Positions 43,456-49,838 of a DNA stretch of 49,838 nucleotides are shown here, in pieces (position 1 is the first letter of the stretch; every line of letters begins with the position of its first letter). The translations under genes were made by a program, and so were the position numbers. This DNA comes from DASVTR01 sp033855775 (GTDB lineage Bacteria > Acidobacteriota > Blastocatellia > Pyrinomonadales > Pyrinomonadaceae). Location of the stretch: contig JAWVFT010000134.1 in assembly GCA_033855775.1 (NCBI GenBank), positions 1 to 49,838 of the forward strand, read 5' to 3'. The notes under the pieces were generated by a model, which worked only from the letters and a program-made list of their open reading frames with translations, searched no databases and had not been told where the DNA came from.

Positions 43456-44769
43456 ATGAAAGTGAATCGCGCGTTGTTGGCGCTCATGGCTCTGCTGTTG
43501 TGCGGCCCTGCCGCGTCCGCTCAAACGGATAGCTCCGCCGGTCTTGCCAACGGCAAAATCATAGAGCAAGCGCTCTATCAGCTTCCGGCTTACGAGCAAT
43601 TGCCGGACAGGCACAAGCGCGCCTTTTCGCGCGAGACGGTCGAGCGAATTAAGAACGACGCGCGGCTTGAGCTTTGGAAAATCAAGTACATGAGCGACGG
43701 GCTGAAAATCGTCGGCTTCATCTACAAACCGAAGGGCGCGAGCGCGACGAAGCTCCCGGCTGTCATCTTCAATCGCGGCGGCTTGAGCGACGGCGCCATC
43801 AGTCCTGAGAATTACAACTACTTTTACGAGATGCATCGCTACGCCTCGGAAGGCTTCGTCGTGCTGGCTTCGCAGTATCGCGGCGCGGGCGGCAGCGAAG
43901 GCACGGACGAAGCCGGAGGCGCGGACACCAACGATGTCATGAATCTCTTTCCACTGGCGCGCTCGCTCGGCTACGTTGACATGGATAGAATCTTCATGTG
44001 GGGCTATTCGCGAGGCGCGATTATGACGCTGCAAGCCATCCGTCGCGGCGCGCAGCTTCGGGCCGCCGCCACCGTCGGAGCGCCGACAGACAACACGCTC
44101 TTGCAGGACAGACCCGGCTTCATACAGTTTGCGCGCTCCATCTATCCGGATTACGAAGCGCGCAAGGAAGAGCACTTGAAGAGTCGTTCGGCTATCTTCT
44201 GGGCCGACCAGTTGAACGTGCCGCTGCTCATCATGCACGGCGGCGCAGACCCCGGCACGGCCCCGACGCAGGCCATGGCTCTGGCGCAGAAGCTACAGGA
44301 ACTCGGACACGTTTACGAGCTTGTCATCTACGCCAAGGACGACCATCCCATCAGCCTCAACGCCGAAGACAGGCTGAGCCGCACCATTGACTGGTTCAAA
44401 AATGTCCGCACGATGTCCATCGCGCAGGCTCTCCGCAAGACGCTCGACGAGCAGGGCGCGGACAGCGCGATTAAGCTTTACTACGACCTCAAGAAGAACA
44501 AGCCCGACACCTACGACTTCAGCGAGCGGGAGTTGAACGTGCTCGGCTACGCTCTGCTCGGCAGCAATGAGACGCAGAAGGCGATTGAAATCTTCAAGCT
44601 CAACGTCGCCGTCTACCCGCAAGCCTTCAATGCCTACGACAGCCTCGGCGAAGCTTATCTCGCCGCCGGTCAACGCGAACTGGCCGTCAGGAATTACCGC
44701 AAGTCGCTGGAACTGAATCCGCAGAACACGAACGCGACCGACGCTCTAACACGCATCGGCGCGAAATAG
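43456..44769 (+). CDS. Exported alpha/beta hydrolase (S9-like) fused to TPR repeats
   Basis: This 437-residue protein has a signal peptide (MKVNRALLALMALLLCGPAASAQ). An alpha/beta hydrolase domain follows at about 75-320: the oxyanion-side FNRGGLSDG, the nucleophile S185 in MWGYSRGAI, the acid in MHGGADPGT and the histidine in YAKDDHPIS. These resemble prolyl-oligopeptidase-family (S9) hydrolases. The last ~110 residues carry TPR-like helices (EIFKLNVAVYPQAFNAYDSLGEAYLAAG and RNYRKSLELNPQNTNA), a pairing seen in exported acidobacterial esterases or peptidases. The substrate is unknown. AAAGGAG lies 9 bases before the ATG. A hairpin follows the stop. Confidence 0.88.
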   Translation: MKVNRALLALMALLLCGPAASAQTDSSAGLANGKIIEQALYQLPAYEQLPDRHKRAFSRETVERIKNDARLELWKIKYMSDGLKIVGFIYKPKGASATKLPAVIFNRGGLSDGAISPENYNYFYEMHRYASEGFVVLASQYRGAGGSEGTDEAGGADTNDVMNLFPLARSLGYVDMDRIFMWGYSRGAIMTLQAIRRGAQLRAAATVGAPTDNTLLQDRPGFIQFARSIYPDYEARKEEHLKSRSAIFWADQLNVPLLIMHGGADPGTAPTQAMALAQKLQELGHVYELVIYAKDDHPISLNAEDRLSRTIDWFKNVRTMSIAQALRKTLDEQGADSAIKLYYDLKKNKPDTYDFSERELNVLGYALLGSNETQKAIEIFKLNVAVYPQAFNAYDSLGEAYLAAGQRELAVRNYRKSLELNPQNTNATDALTRIGAK

Positions 44770-44781
44770 TTTGAGCCGCAA

Positions 44782-44847
44782 AAGAGGAACACGGCCCTGT
44801 CCGAGCCTCGCGCACGCGAAGGCTCGAACGAGCCGTGTTCTTCCTTC
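44782..44847. terminator. Nested hairpin between convergent genes
   Basis: An outer stem of GAACACGGC (44787-44795) and GCCGTGTTC (44832-44840), with an inner stem of CGAGCCT and AGGCTCG. The T-tract is weak (TTCTTCC), so termination is plausible rather than sure. It separates the hydrolase gene from a small minus-strand gene. Confidence 0.6.
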
Positions 44848-44933
44848 AACAATCGAGCCGCTGCGTCAACCGACACTTGAACAACAATGCATCTGCTGAC
44901 GCTCAATCTCGCGCCTCGCCTTGCGCCTTAACA

Positions 44934-45107
44934 TCATTCCGTGTTCGGGCTCCTCTCCTCTTTGACCTCAGAGTTATCGGCCTTCTCCACGCCGGGAGTC
45001 AGAGAGCCCGTCAGCTTCTCGCCTTCGAGCTTTTCCGTCGGACTCTTCTCGGCCTCCATCTTTTCTTCGTCCTGCGCTATCTTGCCCGGCCCCTCGTTTT
45101 CGCTCAT
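44934..45107 (-). CDS. Small acidic Lys/Glu-rich protein
   Basis: 57 residues from the ATG at 45107 (MSENEGPGK), chosen because AAAGG lies at a suitable distance; a GTG and an ATG slightly upstream are also in frame. The sequence is highly charged, with no hydrophobic core (EEKMEAEKSPTEKLEGEKL), and is likely disordered. No family is recognised. Such short KE-rich proteins are often stress-related in other bacteria, but nothing here shows that. Coding status is moderately supported by the ribosome site and by the contrast with the random small frames around it. Confidence 0.5.
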   Translation of the reverse strand: MSENEGPGKIAQDEEKMEAEKSPTEKLEGEKLTGSLTPGVEKADNSEVKEERSPNTE

Positions 45108-45469
45108 CGTCATCACCTTTCTGCTGGCTCAGCAGTATGAATAGTTTGCTTCTCTACGTTGCTTTGACCGACAAAGCCGGACGCGCTCTGCGCCGCCCGG
45201 ACGCTGTTGCCGCTTTCGTTTGTTAAGGACGAGAAAGTATATCATTTCGCGCTTCCACGGTTATAGATGTCGCGTGAAAATCAGGCTACACCAGTTGCGG
45301 CAACCAGAGCGGCGGCGCATACGTTTTCGTCGGGCCGGATTAAACGCGCCGCCGTCTCAAGCTCTCTTTGCCGCGTAAAAGGCCATGATAACTCGCGCTC
45401 AACGCCGCTCTGCGGCTGTGGCCGCGACTGGCACGTTCGTTGCTATCTACTCATGCGGGAGGGCTGAAG
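45108..45469. other. 362-base divergent intergenic region
   Basis: It lies between the small acidic protein gene and the glycine-zipper gene. The middle (45230-45270) is AT-rich and may hold promoters. A small frame at 45267-45467 has no supporting signal. I see no clear structure beyond GC-rich imperfect palindromes near 45178-45212. Confidence 0.4.
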
Positions 45470-45784
45470 ATGAAAAAACTACTGGCGACTTTGATGTGTT
45501 TGGTTCTACTCACTTTCGTGGCCATGCCCGCGGGAGCGCAAACGAGGCGGCGCAACAACCGTGCTGTGATACAGCAACAATATGACTACGAGCGCAATCG
45601 TGATGATCGCTCGTTCTGGGATAAGCACCGCGACAAGATTACGACGGCGGGCGGGGCTGTCGGCGGCGCTCTGCTCGGCAGCTTGATTGGCGGCAAGAAG
45701 GGCGCGATTCTCGGCGCGCTGGCGGGCGGAGGCGGCGCAGCCGTATACACCTACAAGATTCGCGACAAGTATCACCGCTACTAA
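45470..45784 (+). CDS. Small exported glycine-zipper protein
   Basis: 104 residues from the ATG at 45470, which has GGAGGG 9 bases upstream. A signal peptide (MKKLLATLMCLVLLTFVAMPAGAQ) leads to a short basic/Tyr region (RNNRAVIQQQYDYERN), then a glycine zipper (GGAVGGALLGSLIGGKKGAILGALAGGGGAA, about residues 59-89) of the kind that inserts into or spans membranes as a hairpin, and a basic-aromatic tail (IRDKYHRY). Glycine-zipper proteins occur in the outer membrane or periplasm. A strong terminator follows. Confidence 0.85.
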   Translation: MKKLLATLMCLVLLTFVAMPAGAQTRRRNNRAVIQQQYDYERNRDDRSFWDKHRDKITTAGGAVGGALLGSLIGGKKGAILGALAGGGGAAVYTYKIRDKYHRY

Positions 45785-45854
45785 AAATCCATCGAACGCT
45801 ACGGTTCGATGAAGCGCATCGGTCGCTCCTGTCAATCGGAAGGAAGACGACCGT

Positions 45855-45908
45855 ACAATCGAGGCCCGGCTGTGAAGGGGAGAGCACAGCCGGGCCTCGA
45901 TTGTTTTT
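45855..45908 (+). terminator. Very strong Rho-independent terminator
   Basis: A perfect 20-bp stem (45855-45874 with 45885-45904), a 10-base loop and a T-rich end (45904-45908). It ends the glycine-zipper gene and may also stop minus-strand transcripts coming from the metallo-beta-lactamase gene. Confidence 0.93.
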
Positions 45909-45968
45909 GAGAGTTAAGCGAGCGCGTTGCGTGGCATCGCCATCGCGTCGCTTTCATGAACACTTGCG

Positions 45969-47417
45969 TTATGGCGTGACGGAGTTTTTCGCGCGCGGCG
46001 TGCCGTTGATAGCCGTGCCGCCGGAGTTGGTTCCGTTGCGCGTCACGCCGTTGTTGTTGGCCCAGTTGGAAACCAGGTCTCCGCTGCCCGCAGCGTTGAT
46101 TCTCTCCATCGTGTACGGGCCTGTGTTGCTTCCGGCCACCCATGCGCCGCCGCTGCTGTTCACGATGTCCACGCGCGTGCCGCTCGCGTTCTGCAATTCG
46201 AGTGTGTCGCCCGTGTTGGCGAGGCTGATGCCAGCGATGTTGATGTCGCCCGTCACGCTCGTCACGGCGGCGACGCGCTCGATGAGATAATAGCCGCCCG
46301 CCGCGATTGTGCCGGAGAGGTTGTAGGTCTGCGCCCCGCCATCGTCAACTATCTTCCAGCCAGTGAGACTGATGGAACTGCCCGTCGTGTTGTATAGCTC
46401 AATCCACTCGTCGTACGCGCTCGCGCTTGAGCCTGACCATGCCACTTCGTTGATGACGACCTGCGGCGCGATGCTGTAGTTGCCGTCCGTGTTGTAGTTG
46501 AAGGTCTGCCCGGTCGAGCTTATCGTCACGGAGTATGTGCTGCCGTTGGTGAGGAAGGTGATGTTGCCGCCGACCTTCACTTTCGCTACGGTCGCGCCCG
46601 TGCCGCTCTCGGTTTGCCAGATGGTGTCCATGCCGGTAGCTGCCGCGAGGCGATCTAGAATGGTTTGCGTCGGATGCCCGTAGGTGTTGCCGTCGCCGCA
46701 ACTGATGACGGCCTGTTCCGGCTTAACCGTATTGATGAGCGTCTGGTTGGACGAAGTAAGGCTGCCGTGATGACCGCAATGAAGCACGTCAACGTCGCCC
46801 ACGTCGGTCGCTATCTTCGTCTCGACATCCGAAGTGCTGCTGCCGCCGCCCGTTAAATCGGAAGCGATGAGATAGTCGAACGTGCCGAAGCGCAGCACGA
46901 GCGCAATCGAGCGCGCGTTTTCGTCAGAGGGCGTGACGTTGCCGTGGTTGGTCGTGCCGTTGACGGCCAGACAGGTCAGCACGCAGCCGCCGCCGAGGTC
47001 TATCTGCTGGTTGAGCGTGATGGTGGCGCGCTTGGCCCCGACGGCGTTGACATAATCTGTGAAGGTCTGCGATGAATAGCTGCCGCCGCGATCATAGCTG
47101 GCGATGTTAACGGGGATGCCGCCGTTGACTACTTCGTCTATGGCTCCGATATGGTCTGCGTGATAATGTCCGGCGACGAAGTAGTCAATCGAAGCGATGC
47201 TGAGCGAGTTCAGGACGTTGCGGATTTGCGTGCCGGAGCCTGTGACGCCAGCGTCGAACAACAGCGTCTTCGAAGGGCCGACAATCAAGGTCGAATCTCC
47301 CTGCCCGACATCTATGTGGACGATTCTGACCTGCTGCGCCGCCGCCGTCAGCGAAAGCGACGCCACGGCCAACAGGCAGAGACACGCGAGGGTTGAGGGC
47401 CTGAAACAGCTTTGCAT
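45969..47417 (-). CDS. Exported metallo-beta-lactamase-fold hydrolase with C-terminal lamin-tail domain
   Basis: This 482-residue protein has a signal peptide (ACLCLLAVASLSLTAAAQ). Next is an MBL domain of the ComEC C-terminal type: IDVGQGDSTLIVG near 35, the metal motif H84-x-H86-x-D88-H89 (GHYHADHIG), LIASDLTGGG near 184, and HCGHHGSLTSSN near 209. A spacer strand region (about 270-310) precedes a lamin-tail domain at about 315-430 (VVINEVAWSGSSASAYDEWIELYNTTG; LTGWKIVDDGG). The ComEC-like MBL part suggests phosphodiesterase or nuclease action; LTD domains accompany secreted nucleases. An extracellular DNA-degrading role is a reasonable inference. AAGGAG lies 8 bases before the ATG. The Thr/Ser/Asn-rich LTD part differs in composition from the neighbours. 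Confidence 0.88.
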   Translation of the reverse strand: MQSCFRPSTLACLCLLAVASLSLTAAAQQVRIVHIDVGQGDSTLIVGPSKTLLFDAGVTGSGTQIRNVLNSLSIASIDYFVAGHYHADHIGAIDEVVNGGIPVNIASYDRGGSYSSQTFTDYVNAVGAKRATITLNQQIDLGGGCVLTCLAVNGTTNHGNVTPSDENARSIALVLRFGTFDYLIASDLTGGGSSTSDVETKIATDVGDVDVLHCGHHGSLTSSNQTLINTVKPEQAVISCGDGNTYGHPTQTILDRLAAATGMDTIWQTESGTGATVAKVKVGGNITFLTNGSTYSVTISSTGQTFNYNTDGNYSIAPQVVINEVAWSGSSASAYDEWIELYNTTGSSISLTGWKIVDDGGAQTYNLSGTIAAGGYYLIERVAAVTSVTGDINIAGISLANTGDTLELQNASGTRVDIVNSSGGAWVAGSNTGPYTMERINAAGSGDLVSNWANNNGVTRNGTNSGGTAINGTPRAKNSVTP

Positions 47418-47572
47418 TGATTCTTCTCCTTGGGTTAAAAAGGGTCAGGGGTCGAAGACCGAAAGCTGTCAAGTCCGAGGGACTAAACTTTGCGGCCCAC
47501 TTGAGCAAGCGCCAGCGAGATGAGGGATTCTATACCAGACCGAAGCCACCGTACAGGAGAGATGCAAAAAAA

Positions 47573-47953
47573 GTGACTAATAATGCAAAGCGTTTATTAT
47601 CTGAAGCTTCGCTCTTGCCAGCGGAGATGCCGGAGAACTTCACTTACAATCGTGTGCGGGAGTTGCTGGACGGCCTCGAAGACGCTGGCGAGGAAGAGTT
47701 GCGTGGAGCCATCGCCGCCGCCAGGTCGCAGCAGATACGCGGGCCGCTGGCCGTCGTCATCTTCGTCAAGCATCATCTGGCGGGCGCGCACGAGGCGGAG
47801 GTTGACCGCATCGAGGAGAGCGAAGAAGGCGCGCGCTACGCCGTCCTGGTCTACCCCGAAGGCGAGGTGCCGATTGAGCTAGAGCATCTGCCGCCTGATG
47901 TTTTGGCGGGTGCGCATGTGCGCTACGAGCCGTCCGCCGGAGAGTACAGATGA
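47573..47953 (+). CDS. Small protein of unknown function
   Basis: 126 residues from a GTG start with AGGAG 14 bases upstream; the frame is open further upstream, but that part overlaps the divergent promoter region and has no protein-like features. It looks like a compact acidic alpha/beta protein (RVRELLDGLEDAGEEELRGAI; LAVVIFVKHHLAGAHEAEVDRI; YAVLVYPEGEVPIELEHLPPDVL). It has no signal peptide. The last part resembles a short beta barrel or PemK-like strand set, but this is not enough for a name. It is divergent from the secreted MBL gene. Confidence 0.6.
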   Translation: MTNNAKRLLSEASLLPAEMPENFTYNRVRELLDGLEDAGEEELRGAIAAARSQQIRGPLAVVIFVKHHLAGAHEAEVDRIEESEEGARYAVLVYPEGEVPIELEHLPPDVLAGAHVRYEPSAGEYR

Positions 47954-48093
47954 GGGACGAGCAGACGGATTTGGCAGTGTCTTAGCCGCGTCTTAAATTG
48001 TGTGTCGCTTGGCGCGGCGAGTGTGACAGGTCATAGAAGAAAGCCAAGCAAGAGAGAAACTGACAGGCATCTTTCATCGAACACGACGCTATT

Positions 48094-48582
48094 TCAATCT
48101 ATCGTCATTATTCCGGGGAGCGAAAAATACCAGTTACAGTTTTGCCATCTCGCGGCAATAAACATCTGGTCTTTGGCGCGTTCGCTGACCCGCAGCGTCT
48201 CGGCCTTGCCGAATATTTGATAAGTGTCTACCACGCTTACGCCGATACCGCCGGGGCCTTCCACCTCTTCTTCTATCCTGGTCGTTTTCGTCGGCGTAAA
48301 CTTGAGTAACCTGAATCCGCTGCCCTTGCGGTCGGCGCTCTCGCGGGCTTTAACGAAGTCGGCTTTGCTCACGTCCTGCTCATAGAGCAGGTCGTAGAGC
48401 TTATCGTATTGACCGGCGCGTTCGTGTTCAAGATATGAATTAAGTCGCTCGATGAGTTGCGCGCGGAGCGATTCCGGCACGGCCTTGAAGGCGTCCTGTT
48501 TGTCGGATTGTGAGAATGCCTGCGGCGCAAACAAAAGTATCAAGAGAGCGCATCGCCACCCGTTAAGAAAGAGCCTCCGCAT
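48094..48582 (-). CDS. Exported protein of unknown function
   Basis: This 162-residue protein has a signal peptide (LNGWRCALLILLFAPQAFSQ) and an alpha+beta domain starting with a helical segment (LRAQLIERLNSYLEHERAGQYDKLYDLL), then strands with ARWQNCNWYFSLPG near the end. The shape, a helix followed by a curved sheet with a W-x-L/F end, recalls NTF2/SnoaL-like domains, but I cannot confirm it. No good ribosome site is visible. The neighbours are also exported small proteins. Confidence 0.68.
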   Translation of the reverse strand: MRRLFLNGWRCALLILLFAPQAFSQSDKQDAFKAVPESLRAQLIERLNSYLEHERAGQYDKLYDLLYEQDVSKADFVKARESADRKGSGFRLLKFTPTKTTRIEEEVEGPGGIGVSVVDTYQIFGKAETLRVSERAKDQMFIAARWQNCNWYFSLPGIMTID

Positions 48583-48723
48583 ATGACCGCCTGCGCCTCC
48601 CTCGCCATCAATGAGAATGAGCAGAGAATGGTTTGTCGAATCTGCCGTCTCAAGACTTATCTTTTAGTTGCGGCAAAGGCGCCGGGAGATTGCCTACGGC
48701 TTGAATAAAAGGCTGACGCGCCC

Positions 48724-48763
48724 GCGCCGCAGACAATGAATGAGTCTCCATCGTCTGCGGCGC
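48724..48763. other. GC-rich hairpin downstream of the 48.8-kb minus-strand gene
   Basis: A perfect 11-bp stem, GCGCCGCAGAC (48724-48734) with GTCTGCGGCGC (48753-48763), lies 22 bases past the 3' end of the next minus-strand gene. No T-tract follows in either direction, so a terminator function is only possible. Confidence 0.5.
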
Positions 48764-48785
48764 GTCGCTCGTTATAGAACGCTTC

Positions 48786-49547
48786 TTATTTTCCGAGCTT
48801 CTTGCCCGTCGCTTGCCGCAACTCTGTGAGGAAAGTCTTCACGTCCATCGCGGCATATTTGGGAGCGCCGCTTTTTGCGGCTGGCGCAAGCGGCCCCGTG
48901 ATGGTCGGCCCGCCATTGATGCCGGGCTTGACGATGCTGTTCTCCTTCGTGGTCGGAATTTCAAAGAGACCCTGAGCCTCGCCCGTAGTGTTGTAGGTTC
49001 CGGCAGTGAGCGATGGAGTTAGAAAGAGCGCGTAGGCGTGTCCGCCCTGCATCTTTCTGAACCATGGAGTTTGGACTTCGGCGCTCGTGCCGTCATCGAA
49101 CACTATCTTGCCGCCGGGAAGGCTGACGTTGATGATGTCTCCTTTTTTCACTTTCCCTTTGTAAACGTATTCGACCAGCACTTTGTAATTGAGGTTGAGG
49201 CTCTTTCCGTCAGGGGTCAACTGCGAGACGTTCTCCTGCGGCAAGCCGATGATGATGGCCGAGCTATTGTCGGAAAGCTCTTTGAGGTCTGCGAACTGCT
49301 TAGAGCCTTTCGCCGGTTGCGCGTCAACGACCGCGCCCTTGTCTCGCGCTCTGTCCTTGAGGGCGCGAGCGTCAATTGCCTTGTCGGCGCCGGAAGCCTG
49401 CCGGACTCCCTGCTGTTCTTGTTGCCGTGTGGCGGCGGCAAAGACCTCCGGGCGTTTGATGGCGTTGACGCTTATCAATAAGCTGGCTGAGATGACCACT
49501 ACAGCCGCCGCAATCATCATGTAGTTCGCTAAAGAAAATCTTTTCAT
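48786..49547 (-). CDS. Membrane-anchored or exported protein of unknown function
   Basis: About 253 residues from the ATG with AGGAGG 10 bases upstream (an upstream in-frame start at 49568 is less likely). An N-terminal membrane segment (YMMIAAAVVVISASLLISV) is followed by a Gln/Ala/Lys-rich linker, then a beta-rich domain at about 95-195. That domain reads SSAIIIGLPQENVSQLTPDGKSL, VLVEYVYKGKVKKGDIINVSLPGG and GGHAYALFLTP. This pattern resembles domains in bacterial proteins where a secondary-structure-rich sheet handles a G-x-v-V-K-G-d loop. Function unknown. The C-terminal helix (MDVKTFLTELRQATGKKLGK) is basic. Confidence 0.75.
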   Translation of the reverse strand: MKRFSLANYMMIAAAVVVISASLLISVNAIKRPEVFAAATRQQEQQGVRQASGADKAIDARALKDRARDKGAVVDAQPAKGSKQFADLKELSDNSSAIIIGLPQENVSQLTPDGKSLNLNYKVLVEYVYKGKVKKGDIINVSLPGGKIVFDDGTSAEVQTPWFRKMQGGHAYALFLTPSLTAGTYNTTGEAQGLFEIPTTKENSIVKPGINGGPTITGPLAPAAKSGAPKYAAMDVKTFLTELRQATGKKLGK

Positions 49548-49581
49548 CTTCGCTGTTCCTCCTGTCAAAATGCGCGGCGCG

Positions 49582-49838
49582 CTAGAAGCAGATAACGTCG
49601 GTCAGATAGTACAAAGTCTCGACGTACCGCTCGCCTCCCCTGCAATCGCAAGGCTCGTAGATGTCCACGGCATCGTAGTAGTAGTAGCAAGTCCTTGGAT
49701 AGTAAGCCGGAATCGCGGGCGGCTCGGTCGTGCCTCCCGAACTGATGGACTGCGGCTTGCTCGGCCTCTTCTTCTTACAGTTGTGCTCTGGGTCGGTCAC
49801 ATAATCGTTGACTTTGGTTGCGTCGCCCGGCTGGATGC
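49582..49838 (-). CDS. C-terminal part of an unknown Tyr/Cys-rich protein (cut by the window edge)
   Basis: The frame is open from the window edge to the TGA at 49582-49584, giving 84 residues. A GTG at 49800 could be a start, but the upstream part (IQPGDATKVNDY) reads smoothly and has no ribosome site in between, so the start is probably outside. The sequence has a Lys-rich stretch, a Ser/Gly/Pro linker and a Tyr-rich C-terminus with five cysteines (HNCKK, RTCYYYYD, EPCDCRGG, VICF). It is probably a secreted or surface-exposed, disulfide-containing protein. No family is recognised. It ends 34 bases upstream of the next minus-strand gene. Confidence 0.55.
   Translation of the reverse strand, partial: IQPGDATKVNDYVTDPEHNCKKKRPSKPQSISSGGTTEPPAIPAYYPRTCYYYYDAVDIYEPCDCRGGERYVETLYYLTDVICF

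Noticed and set aside
48002..48220. A 72-codon plus-strand frame near the end of the 48.1-kb exported protein gene
   Set aside because: It overlaps that gene antisense, lacks a ribosome site, and its sequence shows no protein-like features.

Overview
This window looks like a chromosomal piece of a GC-rich, Gram-negative-type soil or freshwater bacterium, most likely an acidobacterium related to Blastocatellia (inference). The reasons are a winged-helix/TPR membrane regulator, a giant exported protein ending in FG-GAP units with the ADYDGDGKTDIAVFRPSEGN signature, DUF4214 modules, a VIT/VWA protein, a TonB-type energy transducer C-terminus, and many exported proteins of unknown function. I see no rRNA, tRNA, CRISPR array, prophage or insertion sequence.

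Layout. 1-5.0 kb: end of a TonB-like protein, an exported VIT/VWA protein, a zinc-ribbon protein and an exported unknown. 5.1-9.6 kb: a four-gene, translationally coupled operon for a Tat-exported molybdenum hydroxylase of the PaoABC type, ending in a 78-residue Cys-containing protein I cannot name. 9.7-15.7 kb (minus strand): a ~1,700-residue exported FG-GAP/FnIII/beta-solenoid protein and a small exported protein. 15.9-19.7 kb: a TipA-like MerR regulator with a textbook MerR operator, then a VanX-like D-Ala-D-Ala dipeptidase, an endonuclease/exonuclease/phosphatase-fold protein and a TPR protein on the minus strand. 19.9-23.8 kb: glpK and glpD, separated by a Phd/PIN toxin-antitoxin pair.

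24.7-32.6 kb is the metabolic core. It is an almost complete purine-to-ureidoglycolate pathway on one strand: three-subunit xanthine dehydrogenase, allantoinase, allantoicase, OHCU decarboxylase, hydroxyisourate hydrolase, and a membrane urate oxidase (PuuD-like) that lacks the usual fused cytochrome c. Convergent to it lie a GNAT acetyltransferase and a CitE/HpcH-like aldolase-lyase that may consume the glyoxylate produced by the pathway (inference). 35-45 kb: a two-haem beta-propeller protein with DUF4214 repeats, the winged-helix/TPR regulator, an OPT-family transporter with a long hairpin in its leader, and an alpha/beta hydrolase fused to TPRs. 45-49.8 kb: small exported proteins, a secreted metallo-beta-lactamase with a lamin-tail domain, and a gene cut by the window edge.

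Two repeat systems stand out. One is a heptamer-built palindromic element (units of GTCCAAA) present four times, always within 3-25 bases of a stop codon. The fourth copy supplies the last 16 codons and stop codon of the regulator gene. The other is an octamer-built palindrome (units of GACGCGGA) sitting inside that same regulator gene, in the linker between its DNA-binding and membrane segments.
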